Positions 54,613-63,172 of a stretch of DNA of 64,000 nt are shown piece after piece. Under the pieces are notes generated by a model. It saw only the letters and a list, made by a program, of their open reading frames with translations, did not search any database and was not told where the DNA came from. Source of the DNA: JARRPM01 sp963792815 (GTDB lineage: Bacteria > Pseudomonadota > Gammaproteobacteria > Pseudomonadales > Halieaceae); assembly GCA_963792815.1 (NCBI GenBank), contig CAWBXR010000004.1:186001-250000 (forward strand), given 5' to 3'. A program made the translations under genes and the position numbers. The stretch's first letter is position 1. The number at the start of each line of letters is the position of its first letter.

Positions 54613-56095
54613 TTACATGCCGGCCGTCGCAGGCGTCAGCACGGATTGGCGGCTCGCCCCGTCAGCCCGGGCGCGACGGATAATGGCCCTGGTCCAGCCG
54701 CGAAAGATGAACAGGTGAGCAGGTACAAGGGCATACCAGTACAGCAAGCCCCAGACACCGCGAGGATGCCAGTAGGCGGTTATGGTAATTTCGGTGTCCC
54801 CGTCAGTCAGCGGTCGCAAGACGAATTCAAGTATACCCGAGCCCGGAGCCTTCATACCAAAGTGCAGGGTCAGGTGGCGCTCCGGTTCAATGCCGATAAC
54901 GGTCCAGTAATCGACGACGTCACCAAGGCGCAGGTCGTCGGGATCGCGGCGACCGCGGGAAAAGCCCGCACCACCGACGCACCAGTCCATGAAGCTCTCG
55001 CACCCACCAGAGCCAGTTCATGTAGTAGTACCGGTTGTTGCCTCCAATTCCAATCACCTGCGCCCAGAGAGCGGCTGTTGACACCGCCCCTCTCGCACTG
55101 CCGCCGGCTTTTTTTGCATAAAATGCGGTGTCATGCCGGAAGCCCCGCTGGTCAAATGCGCCCTCGGTCCAGCGCGCCAGCATGCGGTGGGAGCGCTCGG
55201 CGGAGAAAGCCATGGCGATCGCCTCCCGCACAGTCAGCAGTCGCTGCGGCACCAATTCACGCAATTGCGAGTCATCGGCGTAGAAATCGTGTTTCAGCCC
55301 GCCTATCAGGGCCCTGGCTATGTCGGGCGGTACCGCTGTCACCAGCCCGAGCCAGTAGGACGACAGCCCGGGACTGAGGATCGGCACGGGAATGATGATG
55401 GGTCGACGTTTACCTGCGGTCTCTGCCATCATCACCATCATTTCCTGGTAGCTGACCTGTTCGGGGCCGGCGGCCTCATAGACCTGGCCGGCGGCCTGCG
55501 CACTCTGGGCGACCCCGAGCAGGTAGGCCAGCAGGTTGTCCAGCGCGATAGGTGGCGACTTGGCCCTCACCCAGCGCGGCGCGACCATGGCCGGCAGGTT
55601 CAGTGCGAGGTCCCGCATCACTTCGAAGGCCGCAGAGCCCGGGCCAATAATGATACCTGCCCTCACTTCCGTCACCGGTACCGGTCCGCTGCGTAGTGCG
55701 TCACCGGTCTCGCGCCGGGAGACAATATGTTCGCCGCTGGCATTTTCCGGCACCAGGCCTCCAAGGTAGACGATTCGCTGTACGCCGGCGTTAGCGGCAG
55801 CCGTAGCGAAATGCCGGGCGGCCAACAGGTCCAGCTTGCTGAAGTCCTTGCCCGCCGCCATGGAGTGCACGAGGTAGAAAGCCACACTGACATCGCTGAG
55901 CGCGTCACTGAGGCTCGCGCTGTCCAGCGCATCTGCCTGCACCAGCTCTACACGGTCCCAGTTTCGCGCCTGGAGTACCTCAAGGTTGCGGGCGGCTGCC
56001 CTTACTGACAACCCGTTCTGTTGCAGGAAGGGTACAAGGTGGGTGCCGATATAGCCTGATGCACCAAACACCAGGTAACGCGCTTGATCACTCAC
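54613..56095 (-). pseudogene. SDR-type NAD(P)-binding protein with DUF2867, one frameshift
   Basis: Joined length about 493 residues. The first fragment has a Rossmann start (YLVFGASGYIGTHLVPFLQQ), AFYLVHSMAAGKDFSKLDLL and RIVYLGGLVPENASGEH, typical of atypical SDRs. It ends in shadow after YYYMNWLWWVREL. At about 54991-54993 one extra base shifts the frame; afterwards DDLRLGDVVDYWTVIGIEPE, LHFGMKAPGSGILEFVL and YWHPRGVWGLLYWYALVPAH complete the DUF2867 domain. The start overlaps the DUF2452 gene by 8 bases. Function unknown, possibly acting on lipids or quinones. Probably intact in reality. Confidence 0.82.
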
Positions 56096-56717
56096 GGTTG
56101 CTCCTCAGGCCTGGAACAAGTTCTCTGTGCGGGCCCGGCAGCCCGGCGGGCAGGAAAGAGACGCTGCCAGCGCCGGAGTCGGCAAGCCAGAACCGGGCAT
56201 CCCGACCAGCCAGGCCGCTGATGCTCGCAGTCTTGCTGATGGAGCTTGCCAGCCCGGTAGCCAACAGGCGCTGGTAAAATGCAAGGCCGGGGACGTAGAA
56301 CGGCAGACCTGCTTCCAGGGTATCCTGGCCGTCCAGCACACGCAAAAAATTACGGACAAAATCGGTGAGGTCATTCACCAGGGCGGTGTGGCGCTCCAGG
56401 TCATCGGCCGGAATAAGTTTCCAGGTCATGTCAGTGCGCAGGTAACAGGTACCGACGCATACACCGGGGTCGTTGCTTATCCACTCCGATGGCGCTATCA
56501 GCGACAGGCGCCAGCGGTTGCCGCAGCGGTAAAGGTGATAGGGGCTGCCCACGACGGGCTTGAACCTGAATTCGGCTGATAAGACGAGTAGTGACACTAC
56601 ATAGTCGTTGAGGAGGGTGCGCGCATCCTTGACCGCGAGCGCCCCGGGGCGGGCAGAACCCCAGTGCTCCAGTAGCGGGACCTGCCCCTTGCCCTGGGGA
56701 TTGGGGTGATCGGGCAT
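56088..56717 (-). CDS. DUF2452 family protein
   Basis: 209 residues. The start HPNPQGKGQVPLLEHWGSAR and the middle VSLLVLSAEFRFKPVVGSPY, HLYRCGNRWRLSLIAPSEWI and RTDMTWKL follow the DUF2452 pattern. The family is widespread in gammaproteobacteria and has no assigned function. The C-terminus has Gly/Ala-rich segments. It overlaps the SDR-DUF2867 gene by 8 bases and is the first gene of that small operon, so the proteins likely serve one pathway. The upstream gap to the coiled-coil gene's end is 89 bases. Confidence 0.75.
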   Translation of the reverse strand: MPDHPNPQGKGQVPLLEHWGSARPGALAVKDARTLLNDYVVSLLVLSAEFRFKPVVGSPYHLYRCGNRWRLSLIAPSEWISNDPGVCVGTCYLRTDMTWKLIPADDLERHTALVNDLTDFVRNFLRVLDGQDTLEAGLPFYVPGLAFYQRLLATGLASSISKTASISGLAGRDARFWLADSGAGSVSFLPAGLPGPHRELVPGLRSNRE

Positions 56718-56806
56718 ATGCGCTCATTCCGGACAGTGTGGGGGAATATACGGTTAAAGGGCCCGGCCCGATTACCCCCAGCCACTGGATCGCGGCTCGC
56801 GTGGGC

Positions 56807-57353
56807 CTAGGCGGCGGCTTCTTCCTCACCGGTGTCGGCTGTGTCGAGCTCCGCCAGTTTGCCTTCCAGTTCCTGGATTTTGCGCTGCAAGTCGGCGTTT
56901 TCGTTTTTGGTCTTGCTCAGGGATTTCTGCAGCGACTCATTGGCCGCGGTCTTCTCGGCCAGTTTCTTCTTGTTGGCATCGAGATTCTTTTTCATCCTTG
57001 CAGGATCATATTGCGTTAGCGTGCTGATCCGCTCGCGCTCGCTGGCCAGCTCTTTCTGCAGGGTCTTGACCCGCTTCTTAAGAGTGGTCACCTCTTCCTG
57101 CAGCTTTTCGCTGCGGTTGTTGAGCTCCCGGTTCAGCTGTTCAACATGCTGGTTGGCGGTGGCCTTCTCCGAAAGATCGGTGATGGTTTCCAGCTGCCTG
57201 TCGATGGTGGCCTGCAGGCGACCCTGCTGTTCGGCCAGTTCTCGCTCGCAGTCGTTCGACGTCGGCGGATTTGGTGTCCAGTTTGGACTGGTATTCAGAG
57301 CGGAGGTTGTCTTCGAGTTCGATGATTTTTTCGAGTTTGTTGGCTGTCAGCAT
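56807..57353 (-). pseudogene. Coiled-coil protein, one frameshift
   Basis: Joined length about 181 residues. From ATG 57353 (AGGA 8 bases before) the first frame reads MLTANKLEKIIELEDNLRSE and SKLDTKSADVERL, then degenerates. Near 57245 one extra base shifts into ERELAEQQGRLQATIDRQLE, which runs through ERERISTLTQYDPARMKKNL and IQELEGKLAELDTADTGEEE to the end. The whole product is heptad-rich, with lysine/glutamate alternation and an acidic tail, so it should form a long coiled coil. No family or partner is known to me. The frame error likely lies in the sequence rather than the gene. Confidence 0.65.
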
Positions 57354-57646
57354 TGATTGCGTCCTGTGCGATTGTTTTCCTGGGGAGCCGGCGTACTTCT
57401 CGCCTGCTTTAACTAGTTGAATTTTAAAGTAAATATTGCTTTCAGGCGGCACGCCAGCGCGGCTGTCGGCCTGTGACCTGGTGGAAATGGGATGCTCGGG
57501 GATTACCGGATTCGGCTGACAAGCCGAACCACGGTGGTAGTTGCTCAGAGCGCCGGCGCGGATTGTACCTGAAAGCGGACCCGTGCAGAACCGTTGGGCA
57601 AGTTAAATATTGCCACCGCAGCCCTGGCTGCCGGAGCTGCCCCGAG
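57354..57646. other. Intergenic stretch with a hairpin
   Basis: Nearly 300 bases without a convincing gene. TTCGGCT (57511-57517) and AGCCGAA (57522-57528) form a 7-base-pair hairpin with a 4-base loop. It may terminate the shattered gene to its right. Otherwise I see nothing. Confidence 0.35.
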
Positions 57647-58196
57647 CTAGAAATTTATCGATATCGCTTCCAGGTCGGATCCGAAAGTGCCAAGGTCGGC
57701 TCCCCTGGCGTCGAAGGTCTGTTGCAACGACTGTGTTTTCACCGGTCCTATATGGGGCACCACCCAGTGTACCTGTTCCAGGTTTATCGTGGTCCCCCTG
57801 GAACTGCCAACCAGAATTTCCAGGTCGATAGTTGACGAAACCTTGTATGCCCGGAACGCCCCGAGTGGCACCGTCACCTTTAGCCGGCCCCGTAACCCGG
57901 AGCCGTAATGTAGCGGACGCAACTGGACTCCTTACGTTGCTGGGTGGCGCCAGCTGCAGCCGAAACGTCCGGTCTGTGCGGTTGACCAGGGGGGAAGGGT
58001 AGCCCAGATGCGCCAAACTCCGACGACCTGGGGTCGATAATCCAATTGCCCCCGGTGTCGGAAAGGTCGTACCAGGCACCGCCCCTGTTGCCCGCAGCAA
58101 TTCAAGCCCTCCAGAGGAGGCTGTCGCGCAGGCGCCGGCTGAACAGCGTGAACCCGGCGCACTGGATGTTGATGAACGAGCGGCAGAGCGAGGCAT
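57647..58196 (-). pseudogene. Remnant or badly sequenced gene of a strand-rich protein
   Basis: No single frame covers this stretch, but pieces in different minus frames look like real protein: GAWYDLSDTGGNWIIDP near 58070-58020 and, nearer the end, RLKVTVPLGAFRAYKVSSTI with HWVVPHIGPVKTQSLQQTF and a stop at 57647. The pattern of the last piece, a VTVPxGxF strand followed by a VPHIGPVK turn, is common in secreted or outer-membrane beta-sandwich proteins. At least two frame changes are needed to join the parts. I cannot name the family or the true start. Confidence 0.4.
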
Positions 58197-58305
58197 AGCC
58201 TTCAGTTCCGGTCCGGGGTTTTAGCGCGACACGCGGTCGGGATGCTACAGTTGGCGGGCTTCAACTGCAGCTAATTACCCAGTCCCAAAAAGGTGGCCTG
58301 ATTCC

Positions 58306-60294
58306 ATGATTCAAATCCGTTCCCTGCCCAGTCTATTTATCACGCCGGCATGTTCCTTATTGTTGCTCAGCGCCTGCGGGCAGTCCGGCTCGCCACCGCC
58401 GGTGCCCGAGAGCAGCGAAGCGACCTCCTACACGGTCGCGGCCAACACAGAGATTGCCCGGAACCTCGATTTAGCCGATCAACAGGATTTTGCCGACGCC
58501 GGCAGGGGCCTGGTCGCCGCCGCACCGGCTATGCCGCTTACTGACAGCTCCGGCAGCGTTATCTGGGATCCGGCAAGCTACGGCTTCATTGAGGGCGATG
58601 CTCCCGCCACGGTCAACCCAAGCCTCTGGCGCCAGTCGAAGCTGAACATGCACCGGGGGCTGTACAGGGTCGCTGATGGTATCTACCAGCTGCGGGGTTT
58701 TGACCTGGCAAATATGTCAATCATCGAAGGCGACAGTGGCTGGATAGTCGTTGACCCACTGACCACCGAGGATACGGCTCGGGCAGCGATAGCGTTTGCG
58801 CGCGAGCAACTGGGGGATCGGCCTATCTCGGCGATTCTGTTTACCCACAGCCATATAGACCACTTCGGCGGCGCACTTGGGCTCATGTCCATGGAGCAGG
58901 CGAGCGCGAACAATGTGCAGATAGTGGCGCCGGTGGGTTTTATCGAGGAGGCGACCAGTGAAAACATCCTGGCGGGCCCCGCCATGACGCGCCGGGCCCT
59001 GTATATGTACGGACAGCGCCTTCCGAGGGGACCCACAGGTCATGTGACTACCGGCCTCGGCATCCAGCCGGTGATTGGCAGTGTAGGTATCATGGTTCCC
59101 AATGTAACCATAGACCAGGCACTGTCGGAGATGGTCATTGACGGGGTGCCCTTCAGGTTCATGAATGCTGCCGGCTCTGAGGCTCCCGCTGAGTACGTAT
59201 TCTACCTGCCCGAACACAGGGCACTGTGCGGGGCCGAAGTGGTTTCACACAATATGCACAATCTCTACACCCCGCGCGGCGCCAAGGTGCGGGATGCACT
59301 CAAGTGGAGTGACTATATCGACAGCATGCTGGTCAATTTTGCTGACGCCGAGACGTACTTTGGCAGCCATCACTGGCCTATCTGGGGCAGTGAGCGAATC
59401 ACCCCATTCCTCGAGAAGCAGCGCGATATGTACCGGTATATCCACGACCAGACCCTGCGTTGGGCAAATGATGGCCTGACTCCGCGGGAGATCGCCGAAC
59501 GCATCCGTTTGCCGGACTCCCTCGCGAAGGAATTCTATAATCGCGATTACTACGGCACCGTCAGCCACAACGCCAGGGCCGTCTACCAGTATTACTTCGG
59601 CTGGTACGACGGCAACCCCGCAAACCTCAATCCCCTGCCGCCGGAGCCTGCGGCGGTGCGCTATGTCGAGTACATGGGGGGCGCCCGGGCCGTTATCGAA
59701 AAAGCCCGGGTTTCCTTTGGGCAGGGCGATTATCGCTGGGTGGCCGAGGTTTTGAATCACGTGGTGTTCGCAGAGCCGGATAACGAGGATGCCGCGCGGC
59801 TGTTAGCGGAAACCTACCGGCAGATGGCATACCAGTCAGAGTCCGGTCCCTGGCGCGACATCTACCTGACTGGCGCCTACGAATTACAGTTCGGTAAACC
59901 CGAGCAGGGCTTTAACCTGGCGTCGGCGGGCCCGTTGCTGGAACAGACACCCACTATCGAGTTTCTCAGGGCGATCTCGGTGCGCCTGAAGGCCGAGGAG
60001 GCCGAGGACCTGGAGATGCGGATCAATATCGTTTTCACTGACCTGCAGGACAGCTACGTGCTGGACCTGAAGAACTCGGTTTTGCATTACCGAAAGGCTG
60101 AGCCGGTAGCTGATGCGAATGCCACGATCAACATAACGCACCCCATGTTTATGAAATTGCTGCTCGGTGATGCCGGCGCCAGGGACATTATCTTCTCCGA
60201 CGACCTGGAAATTACCGGCAGTAAGCTGGACCTGGTGAAATTCCTCGGGCTGCTCGACCAGCCGCGCGGTGATTTTAATATCGTTACGCCATAG
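58306..60294 (+). CDS. Alkyl-sulfatase-like MBL-fold lipoprotein
   Basis: 662 residues, near the length of SdsA1/BDS1 secondary or primary alkyl sulfatases. A lipoprotein signal ends at LLLLSAC, so the enzyme is anchored in the envelope. The metallo-beta-lactamase motif THSHIDHFGG is around 182-191; VVSHNMHNLYTPRGAKVRD and TYFGSHHWPIWGSERI carry further ligands. A helical dimerisation domain follows (WVAEVLNHVVFAEPDNEDAA), and the end (about 535-662) is SCP2-like (LEMRINIVFTDLQDSYVLDL). Such enzymes hydrolyse sulfate esters of fatty alcohols such as dodecyl sulfate. The gene stands alone. Substrate is inference from family. Confidence 0.88.
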   Translation: MIQIRSLPSLFITPACSLLLLSACGQSGSPPPVPESSEATSYTVAANTEIARNLDLADQQDFADAGRGLVAAAPAMPLTDSSGSVIWDPASYGFIEGDAPATVNPSLWRQSKLNMHRGLYRVADGIYQLRGFDLANMSIIEGDSGWIVVDPLTTEDTARAAIAFAREQLGDRPISAILFTHSHIDHFGGALGLMSMEQASANNVQIVAPVGFIEEATSENILAGPAMTRRALYMYGQRLPRGPTGHVTTGLGIQPVIGSVGIMVPNVTIDQALSEMVIDGVPFRFMNAAGSEAPAEYVFYLPEHRALCGAEVVSHNMHNLYTPRGAKVRDALKWSDYIDSMLVNFADAETYFGSHHWPIWGSERITPFLEKQRDMYRYIHDQTLRWANDGLTPREIAERIRLPDSLAKEFYNRDYYGTVSHNARAVYQYYFGWYDGNPANLNPLPPEPAAVRYVEYMGGARAVIEKARVSFGQGDYRWVAEVLNHVVFAEPDNEDAARLLAETYRQMAYQSESGPWRDIYLTGAYELQFGKPEQGFNLASAGPLLEQTPTIEFLRAISVRLKAEEAEDLEMRINIVFTDLQDSYVLDLKNSVLHYRKAEPVADANATINITHPMFMKLLLGDAGARDIIFSDDLEITGSKLDLVKFLGLLDQPRGDFNIVTP

Positions 60295-60310
60295 GACCTG
60301 TTTGTGCCGC

Positions 60311-60357
60311 CAGGCCAGTTAAATCAATGGCCACCGTCTGCGGCGGTGGCTGGCCTG
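60311..60357. terminator. Nested hairpin between convergent genes
   Basis: CAGGCCA (60311-60317) pairs with TGGCCTG (60351-60357), and inside it GCCACCG (60330-60336) pairs with CGGTGGC (60344-60350). It lies between the alkyl-sulfatase-like and PilZ genes, which converge. No T-run follows; a two-way terminator is likely by position. Confidence 0.45.
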
Positions 60358-60366
60358 GTTGGTCCC

Positions 60367-60732
60367 TCAGCCTTCCATGGTAGTGGTCAGCGCTACCCAG
60401 CCGGCCAGGTCTGAATCATCGGCATTGAGCAGGCAAAGGCCGGCCGACCATCCCGCTTCCGCGCCGCTGGTCGGAATCGGCTGGCACCATCTGACATCTC
60501 CCACCAGGAATAGCGTACCGGCGCCCGCAGGTAATTCCACCCCGACCTGCAGGGTCGCACCTACCGCCAGCGCCTGTTCAAGCCGGACGCCCAGCCCCCC
60601 CCTGGACACATCCACGCCTTTACAGCGGGCTATGGTGCTGGATTCGTTACTGCCAAACTCTGGTGATGCGAGCTCGACGAAGACCGTGTTTTCAACCCTG
60701 AACCGCGGGTGTTTGCGCATGTCTCTTGGCAT
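60367..60732 (-). CDS. PilZ domain protein
   Basis: 121 residues. RKHPRFRVENTVFVEL supplies the RxxxR start of the PilZ motif and GVDVSRGGLGVRLE the D/NxSxxG part; GDVRWCQPIPTSGAEAGWSA forms the later strands. PilZ domains bind cyclic di-GMP and pass the signal to partners. AAGGAG lies 8 bases before the ATG, a strong ribosome site. DUF1631 gene is adjacent on the same strand (47 bases upstream) and also has a PilZ-like C-terminal segment, so the two may share a c-di-GMP function. Confidence 0.87.
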   Translation of the reverse strand: MPRDMRKHPRFRVENTVFVELASPEFGSNESSTIARCKGVDVSRGGLGVRLEQALAVGATLQVGVELPAGAGTLFLVGDVRWCQPIPTSGAEAGWSAGLCLLNADDSDLAGWVALTTTMEG

Positions 60733-60779
60733 GCATCAGTCTCCTTCCGCCGGACTGCCCATATAAACTGTTCACCGCG

Positions 60780-62903
60780 CTAGTGTTTCGATTGCCCTTG
60801 AGCAAGGGTCACCTGCTCCCTGAACCTGGATCTGGTCTCGAGTATATCCGCAAGCCCGCGAGAGACCAGTAGTAACAATTGCTGGCCACGTAATTGGCGG
60901 ACTTTTATGCCGTGACGGTCTACAAAGATGTAATGATTCTGCGTCCGATCATAAACGGCGAGCCTTGCGAGTGACGTGACATCGCCATCGCGAAATCCCA
61001 GCCAGGTCCCGGCGGGCAAGTTCAGGTCGGCGGCTGCGGCCGCATCGCCTTTATCCCTGGTTTGCCCGGCATGGGTTCCCGGCTTGTCGGCCTGTCTGCG
61101 CTCGGAATGCTGGCGTGACGCCTCTTCCCACTTGTGCTGAAGTTGCCGGGCCTCCTCCTGCTCCCGCTCCAGCTGCAACCGTTCCTGTTCCTCTTGCTCC
61201 CTGCGCAGGCGCACCGCCTCCTCGTACTCCCTGCGCAATTGCTCGGCCTTCTCCTGTTCAAGCCTCAACTGCTCAAGCCTCTCCTGCTCACGTCGCTGGC
61301 GCTCCAGTTCCACGCGCTCGAGCTCCGCCCTCTCCCGCTCCAGTCGGGCCTGTTCCAACGCGGCTTTTTGCTTTTCTTGTTCCCTTATCCGGGCCTTTTC
61401 CGCGGCGACACCCGTGTACTCGTCCAGCTCATCCTCGGTTTCCAGGCCCGCGCAGCGAGCCAGGCACCTGCTGAACCCGGCGCCGGAGTCGAGCGGTGTC
61501 ACCTTGCCCATGGATACTAATTGGGCAAATTCGGCAAAGCTTTTTTGCAGCACCTTTAGCCCCGCCTGGTTGGTGAACAGCAGTTGCTGTTCGTCATCCA
61601 TGCGCATCACCAGTTTCGCGCGCAGGGAGAGGCTCTTGTCGGTATCCAGGAGGAACCACTGGCCTTCTTCCAGTCCGCTGACGTTTTTATCCTTGAATTG
61701 CTGTTTGCGGACATCAGCGGACAGCGGAATAGGGGAGATCTTCTTCAGTTCCAGGGCCTGTTTGCGCAGAACCTTTGAGTGGTAGGACTCGATAAGTTCA
61801 AGCGTTTCATCGACGGCTTCGCCATCGTGCTGGAGGCTGAGCAGCCAGCGTCTCAGGTCTGTCTCCAGCTGCGCAATCAGCTCAAAAACCTGCTGCCTGC
61901 GAGCGGCTTCGTGTTCCGGCCCCGAGGGCTGGGGCTGCAGGGAGTCCAGCAGGTTTGTTGTCGCCCGGGACATGTACTCCCACTCGGCAGAATCCTGCCC
62001 GAACTTCAGCAGGGCTAACTGGGCACTTTCGTACCACGGGCCTTTGATGAATTCACCGACGTCAGCGGGCGCAGGATATACCCCGAGTGCCGCGTTGATC
62101 ATCACCGCGGCCTCCCGCTTGCTCTCCGCGACCTTGATACGTCCCTGCTCTGCATCGATAAGACGCTGTGCCATCTTGCTAGCGCGCAGCTGGGCCCTGG
62201 TGGCGCTGGCGGTCAGGTCAGCGGTGATTGCCGCCAGGTCTGTGGCCGGGGAAGTAAGCCAGGCCATCGCCGCCGCTACCACTTTGATCACCTCCTGTTC
62301 CAGTGCTTCCCCAAGGCGACCCAGGCGTGGCTGCCAGCCGATGGCGTGGAGTTGAAGGGTGTCGAGCAGCTGGTGCATGGGGTGTGCGCCCGGTGTGAGG
62401 AAGCTCTCGTCCGTGACAGCCAGGGCCGCCAGCAGTGGCTTGAGCCGACGCAGCTCTCCGGCCAGCGGTTCCTCGAGGGCGAAGTCGCGCTCCCACTCCT
62501 GGAGTGCGGCGCCCAGCCAGTTGAGGGTCGCGGTCTGTTCGTGGTTGGGGAGTGCGGGATCACCGATCGCCTCGGCCTGGGCGAGTATGCCTTGCAGCGG
62601 CGTGAATTCATCGTAATCCATATTACGGAGGTAGCCGAGCAGCTCACTCTGGTCCATAGCCAGTTCTGCCGTGCCGGACATGTTCGGATCGGCAAAGCGC
62701 TCCAGAATCCGCTTTTGCAGTGAGCGTGGGAGCGGAAAATGTTCGGCTTTGAGTTTCAGCGGTTCAAGTTCCAGGTAGTCGGGCAATTCGTTCAGGCCCG
62801 GGGTTGTATCAACAATGCCAGTTTGCCTGCTCCCGTGACGGCCTCGGTACCGTCTATACGAGGTCCAGCTGGGCGTAGTCCGGGCAGCCGTCATCCCGAC
62901 CAC
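60780..62903 (-). CDS. DUF1631 family protein with long charged coiled coil
   Basis: About 707 residues if GTG 62903 is right; the first 30 residues look atypical, so the true start is uncertain. The DUF1631 part spans about 90-500 (KMAQRLIDAEQGRIKVAESK, SPIPLSADVRKQQF, GLEEGQWFLLDTDKSLSLRA). Residues near 510-615 are an uninterrupted Glu/Arg/Gln coiled coil (RIREQEKQKAALEQARLERE and further repeats). The last 80 residues, LPAGTWLGFRDGDVTSLARL and YIFVDRHGIKVRQL, form a PilZ-like strand domain. Function unknown; in other gammaproteobacteria DUF1631 genes occur near c-di-GMP genes. The PilZ gene follows on the same strand. Confidence 0.75.
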   Translation of the reverse strand: MVGMTAARTTPSWTSYRRYRGRHGSRQTGIVDTTPGLNELPDYLELEPLKLKAEHFPLPRSLQKRILERFADPNMSGTAELAMDQSELLGYLRNMDYDEFTPLQGILAQAEAIGDPALPNHEQTATLNWLGAALQEWERDFALEEPLAGELRRLKPLLAALAVTDESFLTPGAHPMHQLLDTLQLHAIGWQPRLGRLGEALEQEVIKVVAAAMAWLTSPATDLAAITADLTASATRAQLRASKMAQRLIDAEQGRIKVAESKREAAVMINAALGVYPAPADVGEFIKGPWYESAQLALLKFGQDSAEWEYMSRATTNLLDSLQPQPSGPEHEAARRQQVFELIAQLETDLRRWLLSLQHDGEAVDETLELIESYHSKVLRKQALELKKISPIPLSADVRKQQFKDKNVSGLEEGQWFLLDTDKSLSLRAKLVMRMDDEQQLLFTNQAGLKVLQKSFAEFAQLVSMGKVTPLDSGAGFSRCLARCAGLETEDELDEYTGVAAEKARIREQEKQKAALEQARLERERAELERVELERQRREQERLEQLRLEQEKAEQLRREYEEAVRLRREQEEQERLQLEREQEEARQLQHKWEEASRQHSERRQADKPGTHAGQTRDKGDAAAAADLNLPAGTWLGFRDGDVTSLARLAVYDRTQNHYIFVDRHGIKVRQLRGQQLLLLVSRGLADILETRSRFREQVTLAQGQSKH

Positions 62904-63172
62904 TTGTTTTTCTGCGGTAGCTGCAGTTTCTGCAGTCAGGCCATGGGAGGTTCCGAGTGCTTTTCGGGAGTAGGGCTACGATTTATCCAAGCCCGGGTAG
63001 GTTATTGCATTCGGCGGTGGCATGGCAAGCGCTTCCTCCGGTTTGGGCAGCCTGTGCAGCGCGTCTCCCGGCATTGGAGCACAGGTGGCGGCGCGACCCG
63101 TATCGGAAGTACGATGGCACCCTCATTGTTGGCTCGTGGAGCAAGGATCCTGCACATCCTGGGGGTATAAGT

